Part shown: positions 35,931-46,353 of the stretch, one piece after another
Layout of the letters: each line of letters starts with the position of its first letter
How positions within the stretch are numbered: the first letter of the stretch is position 1
Assembly: GCA_030685235.1 (NCBI GenBank)
Contig: MU839100.1
Span: 310,001-374,000 of the forward strand
Direction of reading: 5' to 3'
From: Copromyces sp. CBS 386.78
Lineage: Eukaryota; Ascomycota; Sordariomycetes; Sordariales; Sordariaceae
Length of the DNA stretch: 64,000 bases
Notes under the pieces: generated by a model
The model's database searches: none
What the model saw: only the letters and a program-made list of their open reading frames with translations
Told to the model about the DNA's origin: nothing
Translations under genes and position numbers: made by a program

Positions 35931-36353
35931 ATCCTTCAAATAATATTATTATATATAATAATCCTTCTATGTATATAATTCCCCTCTTTAAAATTCGCCT
36001 CCCTTCGTATATGTAATCCCCTTCTTAAAGTTCGTTATTTTTATTGTCGTCGTTGTTATTAATAGAGATAGGTTCTACCTCGCTAGTAGTAGGGTTATTG
36101 TTTATACGCAAGCTATTATTGAGGTTAATTTCTTTGTTTATATAGTTTTAAATAAAATTACTATAAATATAGTCGTTAAAAACGGGAAGATTGTAATTGG
36201 GTATAAGGTTTATATCCTAGAGGGAGTTTAGAAGTATAGTTATTAGTAATATAAACGGTTAATAATATACGCGATAGCGATAAATAAGTATTTACTTTGC
36301 GGTTATAATAATTTTATAGGGTTAACGGTTTAGGGGGGTATTTATTACGGTTA

Positions 36354-36395
36354 TAGTACTAGAATACTATATAGTAGTACTAGAGTATTATATAG
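36354..36395 (+). repeat. Tandem repeat, two 21-bp units
   Basis: The units TAGTACTAGAATACTATATAG and its copy at 36375-36395 differ at three positions. They lie in the middle of the RIP-mutated block, outside the readable transposase fossil. Confidence 0.75.
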
Positions 36396-38383
36396 TAGTA
36401 ATAACGATGACCGTTAAATATAATTGTATTCGAGGTAGAAATAGTTTTTAATAGCCTTTTTAATTATAATATAAATACTTTTATTAATTCTATAAGCGAA
36501 ATACTATAAAGGTAGTAAGTTTCGTACGTTGTAGAATAATAATTTCCCGGATATAAAGGAATTTTTGAAGCTATATAGCGCTTTTCTTAGCGTATTATTT
36601 TTATTAGTTTTCGGCGCGAATTTAAAGATTAACTACTTTATAAAGTCGGTAATACGGGTATTAGGCAATTAATTTAGCGGTAATAATAATAGAAAGGAAG
36701 AAGGTTAAGGGTTATTATTAATATGAAAAGTAGAGGTAATATTAGTATTATTAGGTAATATAAGTAAAGTAATTAATGTAAATTCTAATAATCCTATATT
36801 TATTATATTTATACTTATACTTTTATATTCGTTAAATACAGGTATAGGAAGTAGGGTAAGGAGTATTCTAACGCTATTATTATTACTATTAACCCTATAT
36901 ATATTACTATTAATTTAGTAATTATTTTAGAAATTAAAGTTAAAAATTTAAAGTACGGGTATAAAACCCTTTATATTATTACTACGTTTCGTACCCGGGA
37001 TAGTGTATAGTACGAACGGCTAAAATTACTAATTATTTAACTATTTAAATATTAGTACGCCGGCGAAAGAAATAAATAGTTATTAAAACGAATTAAATTA
37101 CTGTAAGGTTATTTCGGGTAGAAATTAATTAACTGTAATCCGTTTAGTAATAATAGTATTAGCCTAAGTAACGAAATCCTTTGCTATTAGGGCAAAATAG
37201 TACTTCTAATTAGGAAAAATATAATATTAATTATATTTTTACCCTTTATAGTAATTTTTATATTCGCGAGCGAAATTATATCCCTATATTTTAATTAATT
37301 TATTGTATAATAAATTAGCGGATTCTTTACTCTCTTTCTATATTTTGCGTTCGTAATCGCATTTATCTTTAAATTCGTATAATATCGAATTCGTTATAAA
37401 TTTGCGGCCGGTACTAATTATTATTAAATATTTAAAGGTATTAGCGGACATAGCAGTAGATATAGCGGTAAGTATAGAGGGTTAATAAAACGGTTAGTAA
37501 AAAGGTTAATAATAGTAAGAAGGCGGGCGAAAGGAATTATATTATAATTAAAATTGTAACCCTAATTACAAAATATTATAATTAATTAATTGTTTTATAA
37601 AGGAAGCGATTCGTAATAGGGTAGGCGTACTAAATATAGAAGTAGAATTATTTTACTACTAAAATCTACTAATAACGTAGAAGTAAATTATAATTGTAAA
37701 AAAATATTATTTAATTAATTACTTTACGAAATTAATAATTATTTTCGAAATATTATTACTATTAAATAGCGTAATTAAATCGTTTCTTTTAAAGATAATA
37801 TAGTTTTAAAAAAGTATTATATTTTTCTTATTCATTTCTTATATATTAACCGCTTAATTTATATACTATATAATAATATAGGGATTTATATTAATAATAT
37901 TATATTCGCTACAAATAATTTCTATAAAGTTATTTTCGATGCGTTGTAATTTAGTTAGGAGCCTAATATTAAAATTGTAATTGTTTGGATAGATTTCGCT
38001 AGAATTATCCTTTTTAATACGTATGCGGTCGTTCGAAATGAAAGTAAGTAGTTTATTAAATTTTATAAGGAGGTCGTTAAAATTACTATTTATTAATTAT
38101 ATATTATTATATATAAGTAAAATATTAAAATAGTTAGGGACCCGGGGCGGTACTAGTACTACTTTCGGTTTATATAATTTTCTAACCGGCGTTAATCGTT
38201 TAATTATTTTAATAACTTTAACTTCACTTTATAATATTTATAATATTTAGGATAGAGGCGGATATTCGTCCCTCCTATTATTATTTATAATTATTATATA
38301 ACGGGATTTATTTTTATTTTCGATAGGGGTTTCGTAATAGAGAGGCGGCGGCGGCTATTTTTTAGTTTAGAGGCGCGCCGGAA

Positions 38384-38520
38384 CGTAAGGAATTCAAATA
38401 TGAGCGGGAATAATAGTAGGAGTAACGGCGGGAATAACGGCGGGAATTCGAAAGGATAAGGCAATTATTAAAAGAGTAAACGAAATCGAAATAACTAGAA
38501 AGGCGATAATAGTAAGTAGT
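38384..38520 (+). pseudogene. Fossil reading frame, Gln/Glu/Arg-rich (second transposon protein)
   Basis: In the frame with codon starts at 38402, 38405 and so on, every in-frame stop is TAA or TAG. Reading these as mutated CAA or CAG gives a coherent charged helical segment: APERKEFKYERE, then Q/E/R repeats, then FERIRQLLKE. Other frames give no such pattern. The protein looks like a coiled-coil tail of a second element-encoded protein. Its family is not recognised, and the frame upstream (37800-38380) could not be followed with certainty. Confidence 0.5.
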
Positions 38521-38631
38521 CGGATTATAATACGCTATATAGGGTTAGCGAGTATAAATAAAGTATAGCGAATAAGTTACTTGCCCGCAATATTTACTTT
38601 CGTAAATTTAGTAATATTATTACCTTTTATT

Positions 38632-38658
38632 ATATTATTATTATTATTATTATTATTA
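38632..38658 (+). repeat. (ATT)n microsatellite
   Basis: About nine consecutive ATT units, inside the RIP-mutated element near its right end. Confidence 0.8.
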
Positions 38659-39095
38659 ACGAGTATAATTTTAGGACTAGGCCGGTCTAGCTAATTGGGA
38701 ATCTCTAGAATAATAGCGCCGCTTATTATCGCTTCTATATCCCCCGCCCGTTTATTATTAGTATTGTCTATATTTCCGGCTTTAAATATAGTATTTGTTC
38801 GAATTATATGGGTATTAGGTTGTAAAAGCCGCTTCGACCGTCGGAAGTTATTATCGTTGTTAGGGAAGGAGTGTTTAGGGGGTATAATTGATATAGATGC
38901 GGGCGCGGCGGTGCTTAGTACAAATTATATACGGTATAGGCTGGCGGGTTAATTAGGATCCTTTAGTATCGATTTTAATAAATATGGGGAGTCTATGCGA
39001 GTATAGAGTAGTAATCAGATTGTAAATACCCTCTAGATTGGTAATGATATTACTGGATAAAGATTTTACTATTGTTACGTATCGACGTTTTTACG

Positions 39096-39158
39096 ATGTG
39101 TGTGTATCTGGCGGTCAAATGCAAAAGTGGGGACTGACACCGTGCTTGCAAGGCACAG
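39096..39158 (-). repeat. Right terminal inverted repeat
   Basis: This is the reverse complement partner of 34437-34499, ending GCAAGGCACAG at 39158. Weaker similarity seems to continue inward for another 30 bp or so. Confidence 0.92.
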
Positions 39159-39435
39159 AGGTACCTTTCAAGGTGGTAACTCCGTCGTCCCCGAACGGGT
39201 CGGGTTCCATTTCCACACAAGGCCTCACTCAGATCACACGGGCCCGGGCAACTTTTCATGACTGGACCTCGTATGAATGGATGCTGCCTCCGAGCGGTCC
39301 CCTCATAACGAAATGGACTATGGATATGCTGCAGCATGCATTCAGGAAGCCGTATCCAATGCGATAGAAGAGTTGCTTGCCGCTTTTTCCATTCCCCAAA
39401 GCCAGACGACGATCAGAACGCCGCAAGCCGCAGGC

Positions 39436-39531
<96 letters not shown>

Positions 39532-41096
39532 CGTTGTTGTCCTTGCCAACAAGACGTGTGTGGGTTTGAAGAGACAACCCTTCATGTTTGGACCACCATC
39601 GACTGGGTACTGACCTGGGTTTCTTTGTTCTGCTGCCTGGCATCCGGTGTTGGTGTGATATCTTGTTGACATCAAGAAAGATGTTAGTATGTTTACTCCG
39701 GGAGAATAGTTGCGGATCGACAAACAGCACCAATCATCAGCAAAGTGCAAGCAAGTCCAGAGGCAAAGCAACTGGAGACCGGCCGCCGCAACGCTCGGTG
39801 CATGCCGGTCGGTGCAGTTGTGCACCCCAAGCTTGTCAATCGCCCTCAAGCAGAAGCTTACCTCTACCTATCGGGACCCAGATGCGTGTTGATGCTGGTT
39901 ACCCTGTTCCCAGTAGTTGAAGATTAAATTATGGGATAAGCGTCTGGACCGGGTCTTACCACTAGACTTAAAAGCAGGCCAGATGTAAGACAGGAACATC
40001 ATCTGTTATTTCTCGCTCCAAACTTTGGTGTTCATCCCAAGTTTCTCTGAATGTCGGCATGCTCATTATATCGGACATGACGATACATGCCGGTCTCTAC
40101 ACAATTGGAAGAGCACAGCATGTTCAAGAACGACACCAGGTTCATCCGAATCGTAACAAAACGTCCGTGGAGGTTCCAGCGGACCGTATCCATCAAAGCT
40201 ATCGATCAGAAGTCCATCCCCATCACACGAGAAATGGGCATCCAGCCTCCCTAGCGGCGGAATTGACTGGCCGCGATTGGACAAACCGACGGTGCAAAGA
40301 GTCCAACCTGTGGAGTATGGTAGCATGCCTATCCCTGCCCCAGCAAGTTCGCTACCGTCGACGCGATGCAACACTCCAGGGATGGCAGCTCAGGCTCAAT
40401 TGAGCCTATCAACAGGCTTGGACTGCTCATTCAGAGCTCGAAATTGTGGGCTCTGAGCCTCGGGAGCAGCCACGGGCGTTGATCATCCATCCAGAGCCAT
40501 CAAAATCCGTCAGTCCAATTTGATGCTTGGCTGCTAGGGTACCCTGGCCTCCTTTTTCCATTTCCTCCTCGTCCTCCACGCTTTCTCTCCGCTCCTCTCT
40601 CTATCTCCACTGCCCCAGTGACTTCCTCTCATCTCCCCCATAATCCGGTCGTTTCCTTCCAGATCCCTTGGGGCCTTCGCCTGCTTCTAGGATATTCTCC
40701 TGATCTCTTAAAGTCCTCAAGTGGTGCTGTCCCTCGCTCCGACCTTTTCACCTGTTGCTCTCGTTTCCGTTCGGATCTCATCAAGTTCAGTTCAGGACCG
40801 TCGAACTATCGTTAATCTCACTCTAAGGTCGTTGTCGTTGCTCGTGTTCCTGTAAGTGAGCTTTGGTTTCCATCAGAATCTGAGAGTTGCCTGGAGTTCT
40901 CTTGGTTGGATGGCATGTCCATTCGTCTCATGGAGGTCCCGGACAACGCCGTGATCAAACTCCAGTCTCTCTGTTACACCGAGACGTTCCATGACAGTGC
41001 ATGAATGCTCACCATCAGTCTGTACAGAGTGAACGAATATAACCAATCCGACCACCCATCCACCGGCTCACGATAATTCGAATCCAATCTTCCACA
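39159..41096. other. Intergenic region after the transposon, 1.9 kb
   Basis: Base composition is normal again. Apart from the GTT microsatellite, no gene is visible. The stretch 40550-40850 is strongly C/T-rich, like a promoter or leader for the GPI-type gene at 41097. Confidence 0.5.
39437..39530 (+). repeat. (GTT)n trinucleotide microsatellite, about 31 units
   Basis: An uninterrupted GTT/TTG run of 94 bp is followed by an interrupted copy to about 39540. Homopolymeric translations in several frames (Thr, Asn, Val, Leu, Cys) are products of this run and not evidence for a gene. Confidence 0.95.
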
Positions 41097-41843
41097 ATGG
41101 TTGCCTACAGCACTACCCTCCTGGCTCTTGCGAGCTCCTTGACCCTCGTCACCGCCGACATCTGGGTCGACCCTAGCAAAATCGACATGGGTACAAAGTG
41201 TATGTACCAACCAAGTCGTCCATCACATCAGAGCGTTGCCAGTAAAAACAGATTCTAACCGAACAATCAGCAAACTGGTGCTTGAACGAAATAGCGAGCT
41301 GCCCCCTCATTTGCCAGCAAGAGGATATGGGTCCTATCCAGAAGAACGATTGCGATCCTGTATGTGGATGATAGAAGCCCCCCTCGAAACTGAAGGGCGT
41401 ATTTATTGGAATGTTGCTAATATCCGTATCAGGAAACGCTTCAATATGCGTGTGTTTGCGGCGACGGCAAAGTTCCCGATTTGAAGGAGTACACTTTGAC
41501 GATTCCTTACCACACTTGCATCACATATGTTCAGCAATGTATCAATGACCACATGGGCGACAACCTTCAGCAGGCCGCTTGCGCCCAGGATAACCCGTGC
41601 GGTGCTAAGGAGCCCAAGAGAACCAACGTGACCACGACGTCGACTGCTTCCAAGACCGCCAGCCCAACCGCCTCCAGCACAGGCAGTGGCGTCTACGATG
41701 GACTTGCCGGCGATACCACCGACGGTGCGGATTCGAGCAACAACGGTGGCAACAAGAAGAATGCCGCTCCCCGTATGTTGGAGTCGATTGGTGCGACCCT
41801 TCTCTTCGGCAGTCTCTTTGCTGGCTTTGCCGTCATGCTCTAG
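41097..41843 (+). CDS. Small secreted Cys-rich protein with probable GPI anchor
   Basis: Three exons (41097-41199, 41271-41359, 41433-41843) join in frame to 200 residues. The N-terminus is a signal peptide (MVAYSTTLLALASSLTLVTA). The mature part holds ten cysteines in a compact domain of about 100 residues, with NWCLNEIASCPLICQQ, NDCDP, YACVCGDGKVPDL, IPYHTCITYVQQC and CAQDNPCG. A Ser/Thr-rich linker and a final hydrophobic stretch (ESIGATLLFGSLFAGFAVML) complete the pattern of a GPI-anchored wall or membrane protein. The domain resembles a family of fungal Cys-rich GPI proteins of unknown function. It lies 1.9 kb from the RIP-mutated transposon. It may be a wall component or, more speculatively, an effector-like protein. 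Confidence 0.88.
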
Positions 41844-43805
41844 GCTAGAGAGTTTTTTGACGTTTGCGGTCGTACCGGGTGTGCGTCGAGCTCGCCTTGG
41901 GTGGTGATCGCATGTGAAGGCGGGGAACCGGCTTCACAACAAGAGGAGGAAGAGCTGTTGGGATTCACATCCTGACGAAATTCGGAGCATTCGTTGCTCT
42001 ATGGACAGCAGCAAAGTCCGTGAGGTTGGAAAGGGAGCTTTTTAGGATATGAAGCAGTGGAGGGTGTCATCTATCACATGCCCTCATGGAACCACGACAC
42101 GCTATCATCAACACACCCTAATATTTCGACAAGTGCATGGACATTTCTGTCTTTTTGTTTATGGCGTCTTTGGAGCTTTGTAATGGCATATTCTTGCGGG
42201 TTTTTTGATGGAAAAGGAACTCATTTTTGTCAAGCGGTTGCTGGGCGTTTCTCTCAGTTCTATGTATATGACTATTGTGGTTAACACGCCTAATTGTGGA
42301 ATGTCTACCTATTTTTGTGTTACACATCATCGTCAATACTTTGTTGATTCGGCATCGGATCATCTTGTGCAACTTCGCCTATCTTGTCTGTCATTGCTTG
42401 GCCTTTGTTCTGTGGTTCAGGCTATACCGGCTCGACCGGTATGCCATCTGAATTTCTGCTGCAATGCTAGCTAAGTCCCGAGTTGGATTGCTCTACAGGT
42501 ACCTTGGTGGTCTGTAAAAACAGGTAAGGCTGCTACTCGGGAGAAGCTCGCTCACAATGAAACAAGGCGTCATAGGAAGTGTGTATGGGGATGTACAAAT
42601 CCACATCGTCGATTGAGATTTTAGGCGGTGACTGCCTCAAGCAACCATCATGGACAGGGGGTTTTCACGTGTCAGCATTAAACAGGCGCGCCAGCGAACA
42701 TTTGGGACGATTTGGGGCTGCAGATCCTGCCCAGCCGCCGCGCGCGTGGATCTCAGTTTACAGAGACAGTTGGCAGGACGGCCGGGGCCCAGGGGCATTG
42801 ACACCCCCCTCAAACGACGCCTGGGATTGGGCCTTCACGACAATAGGCACAGACCTAGACTCGGGTGAAGCCCACCTATTCCCAGCGAGTACCTCTACCT
42901 CTAGTCAGCTTGTAGTGTAAGGGGGACGGGTCGTGATAGAACCCCGAGCAGCTGTAGTAGATTCAAAGCTTCGAGTTCTGGCAGAGAGTCGAGAGAGAGA
43001 CGGGACTCGTTCGTGTGGAACCGCAGGGATTAGGGACCGCAAAGGTGGAATAAAATTTGGTGCCTGGTATACACGGCATAGCATGATCCTCCGCCGCCTC
43101 CTAACAACAAATGTTTTTGTGTTTGGAGTGCCGTCACCGCCAAACTTGCCCCCCCGGTTATTTCTCTCGGGATTTTGTAGCCTTGCTCCCAAAAGCAAAG
43201 AGTTGTTTCGTGGTGGTCGATTTGGCAATCTTGAATTCCTTCCCTTCCCGGTACAACTCCTTTAAACATCACGCCCGGCGCCCACTCCGCCCTCCCGTCA
43301 CCCGATCTCGAAACTTTGAACAACAACTCCCACCCACTGCAGGCCCGGCTTCCCGCATAACTCGGTCTCAAGTGGCGGACAATCAACTACGAAAACCAAC
43401 CCGACCGTCCCTGTGTTTGCCTGGCTGTTTTGGCCGTGGTAGGCGAATCGAGCAAAATGGCCACTCCCAATTTGCTCAGAAGTAACAGTGCGCTACCTTT
43501 TCCCTAACAATCCTGCCTTGGTTACTGCCTACCTGCCCCCCCGCCGGCCTTGTCCAGGCGAGGCAGTTGCCTGCCCTGCTCTTCACCCGAGGCCGCCCGG
43601 ATGCCATCTGCCCAAAACCCCACTCTTCAGTCGTCCATCACTTGCACAGTTGGGCCCTTGGTGCACATGTCACCACGAAACCGCAGACTTGTTACTACTT
43701 CGAGTTTCTACTTGCTGCGTGGTCCATGTCACTGCCATCATCTCCGTCGCGTCGTCGTCCACCAGGGAGCTCAAGTCGGTTGTTGCGTCCAGATAGCTTG
43801 CTGAC
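41844..43805. other. Intergenic region, 2 kb, no gene seen
   Basis: This lies between the GPI-type gene and the CPT/EPT gene, both on the plus strand. AT-rich sequence at about 42100-42350 is followed by GC-rich sequence at 42650-42850 and by C/T-rich leader-like DNA at 43250-43800. Short overlapping frames show no domain. Confidence 0.5.
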
Positions 43806-45271
43806 ATGAAGGATTCGATATCTGCAGAGAAAGCCGCCGCCGAATGCGTTTCGGACGATGCGCTTATTCACCTCAAGACGTACAAATATTCGGCCGTCGA
43901 CAAGTCGCCCGTCTCCAATTACATCCTTAAGCCCTACGTATGTCAGCCCTCCGCGCGCGCGCGCCCCTCCCCTCGACACGGGCAGGCCTGTGAATAGTGT
44001 GAAGGATATCAATACTAAGACTTTGAGGGGACAGTGGAATGCCTTCGTCGAGTTCCTGCCATTATGGGTTGCCCCCAACATGGTGACCCTGATTGGGTTC
44101 GGCTTCATTGTGGCTAATGTCGGCCTCCTATTGATATTCATCCCAGATCTGGTTGGCCCGGTAAGTCACCCGCGAACCCTCCGAAAGATATGAGAGTGGC
44201 TTCGTTGCTGACCAATGACTTGCTATTGCCGTATAGGGTCCTTCGTGGTTATACTTCAGCTTCGCTTTCGGCCTCTTCGCGTACCAGACGATGGACAATG
44301 TCGACGGCAAACAGGCGAGACGCACCGGAACCTCCAGCGGCCTCGGAGAGCTCTTCGACCACGGCATCGACAGTCTCAATTGCACACTCGCTAGCTTGCT
44401 CGAAACCGCCGCTATGGGTCTAGGCACCACCAAGGCCGGTGTCTTCACTGCGCTGTGCCCCTGCCTGCCCATGTGGTTCTCGACCTGGGAAACATATCAC
44501 ACCCATACCCTCTATCTCGGATACATCAATGGACCTACAGAAGGAATCCTGATCGCCTGCTTGCTGATGGCGATCAGCGGGTGGTATGGTCCTGAGATCT
44601 GGACCGAAAGACTGGCCGATAACCTCCACCTGTTCAGCTTCCTCGGGCTGACCGAAGAGAATCTGGGCGACACCTCCTTCCAGGACATTTGGGTCTACTG
44701 CCTCATTGGCGCCATGTTCGTCCACATTCCGTTCTGCATCATCAACGTCGTCAATGCTCGCCTGTCGCGCAACGAGCCTCTTCTTCCGGTCTTCCTTGAG
44801 TGGACCCCGATCGTCGTTTTTACCCTCAGCGTTGGCGCCTGGCTATATAGCCCGTACTCGACGTTGATGGCCGAGAACCACCTGGTGCTCTTCTGTGTTT
44901 GCATGTGCTTCGTCTTTGGCCGCATGACCACCAAGATGATTCTCGCTCATCTCACCAAGCAGCCGTTCCCCTTCTGGACTGTCATGCTCTGGCCTTTGCT
45001 CGGAGGTGCCTTCCTCGGAAACCTTCCCCGCTTCGGACTTCCTGCTGTCACGGCGCAATTCGAGCACCTTTATCTTTGGGCTTACCTGGTGTTTGCCTTC
45101 GTTGTCTACTCTCGCTGGGCTTGGTTGGTTACCACGAGCATCTGTGATTTCCTTGGCATCAACTGCCTTACTATTCCCCACGAGAAGCAGATGGCCAACA
45201 AGCAGATTGCGAGGGAGATAGCGGCGCAGGCTGCTGCCGCCGTTCCTGTTGGCCCCGCTAAGAAGGATTAA
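43806..45271 (+). CDS. cpt1: Cholinephosphotransferase/ethanolaminephosphotransferase (CDP-alcohol phosphatidyltransferase)
   Basis: Three exons (43806-43937, 44035-44160, 44237-45271) join to 430 residues. The active-site signature DG(x)2AR(x)8G(x)3D(x)3D is intact: Asp109-Gly110 (NVDGKQARR), then GELFDHGID with Asp127 and Asp131. Upstream is the conserved KPYWNAFVEFLPLWVAPNMVTL. About eight to ten hydrophobic helices follow. Enzymes of this type transfer phosphocholine or phosphoethanolamine from the CDP-alcohol to diacylglycerol in the ER or Golgi membrane, the last step of the Kennedy pathway. Sequence alone does not separate the choline from the ethanolamine form, and the fungal homologue may use both. 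The length and residue order are normal for the family. The first intron (43938-44034) is flanked by a GCGC-rich stretch, and its acceptor GGACAG is the one that restores the KPYWN block. Confidence 0.95.
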
Positions 45272-46353
45272 GGGGCGGCGCGTGAGCATAAAAGCAGCGG
45301 AAAGATCCAAAGTCCTTTTTCTTGCACCTATTTTGATTCTGGCTTCGGAAGATGCTTATACTAGAATCGAACTACACCATAGAGCGGCCGAAAGTTGGCT
45401 ATAGTGGCGTCTGCAGCGTTGCCTTTCGCTTATAGAGCTCGGAATGCATTGGTATAAGGATATATATATCAGATACCCTCGGGGCTTTGTGGGTTTAATA
45501 TCTGGAAAGGTCACCAAAAATCAAAACATGAAATGGTGGATGGGATCACTGGGATCAAGGGCAGGGCGTTTTGGAAAAGCCGTGGACAGCTCTCCGCGAG
45601 TGGGTTGGTCAGTGGTATGGATGTACTATATAATCGGGATGGATTCATGAAGGATGAGGGATGAGTATGACAGAGTCGAGATGGCTCTATAATGAAGCTG
45701 GATAATACATGAACGAAGGGCTTCCACGAGGCTCAGTCTACATAGGTATGGTTGTCGAAACCTTCGGGATTTGTGCAAATCCAAAAAGCGGTACTCTCTT
45801 TGTATGCGTCAGTATCGCCTTCCTTGACTCGATGTCATGTTTGAAATCGTCAGAAGTGGAAATAGAAGCTCACAACCCGCACTAACAGAACTGCCCTGGT
45901 CCCTCATCTCCAGGATCCGGTGTTGTTTCCTGCAATCTGGCCCCTTTCCCCGCACATTATTTCTAGGGGTCCCGCACCAGGTCGGCCCGGGTTGGTAGAG
46001 CCCCAGGTACCGGACCACCCCTGTCCGTCGAGAGCTCCCGTCCGTTCCCCATTGCGTCTAGGGTATCATTCTTTGTCAGGAGGGACTTCACTTGATCCTT
46101 ACAATATGAAGCTACGACAGTGACCTACAGACTATGATACGAAAGTTCCCCGGTGTTTGATTTCTTATTCATTTCAGTTTAGGGGGTTGTTTTGTAACAA
46201 TTTCGGCTCACGGAACTCTAACGAACAACAATGGACTAGACGACTTCATGTCACCCGCCCAACAAAACTTTCCTTCAAAAACAACTTATATCGTCAACAA
46301 CACCACGATCTCGATTCAAACGAACTTGTCCGGGACAACTTGGGGCTGAAATA
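45272..46353. other. Intergenic region, 1.1 kb, no gene seen
   Basis: This contains the CPT/EPT 3' UTR and the promoter of the glutaminyl cyclase gene. No other gene or RNA seen. Confidence 0.55.

Larger units (their letters stand above)
34437..39158. mobile_element. RIP-degraded DNA transposon, 4.7 kb, bounded by 63-bp terminal inverted repeats
   Basis: The block is strongly AT-rich, dense in stop codons, and poor in CA and TG dinucleotides while CG remains common. Position 35101-35160, for example, contains neither CA nor TG. This is the mark of fungal repeat-induced point mutation, which converts CpA to TpA. The block is bounded exactly by inverted repeats at 34437-34499 and 39096-39158, and GC content returns to normal just outside. 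Inside, a Tc1/mariner-like DDE transposase fossil lies at 35127-35604, and a second fossil frame, rich in Gln, Glu and Arg, lies near 38384-38520. At 4.7 kb it is longer than a typical Tc1/mariner element (about 1.5-2 kb), so it may be a large two-gene element or may hold a nested insertion. No clear target-site duplication is visible beyond a possible AG/AG. Confidence 0.82.

Noticed and set aside
38695..38952. Plus-strand frame of 85 residues inside the AT-rich element
   Set aside because: It is a chance opening in RIP-mutated DNA with no domain. It appears to be a decay product.
34429..39163. TA target-site duplication expected of a Tc1/mariner element
   Set aside because: TA occurs a few bases outside each inverted repeat, but the distances differ (2 and 3 bp). 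A duplication cannot be claimed.
39256..39849. Minus-strand frame of 197 residues with a long Thr run
   Set aside because: The run is only the translated GTT microsatellite. The flanks have no domain, and other frames give equally long Asn, Val or Leu runs.
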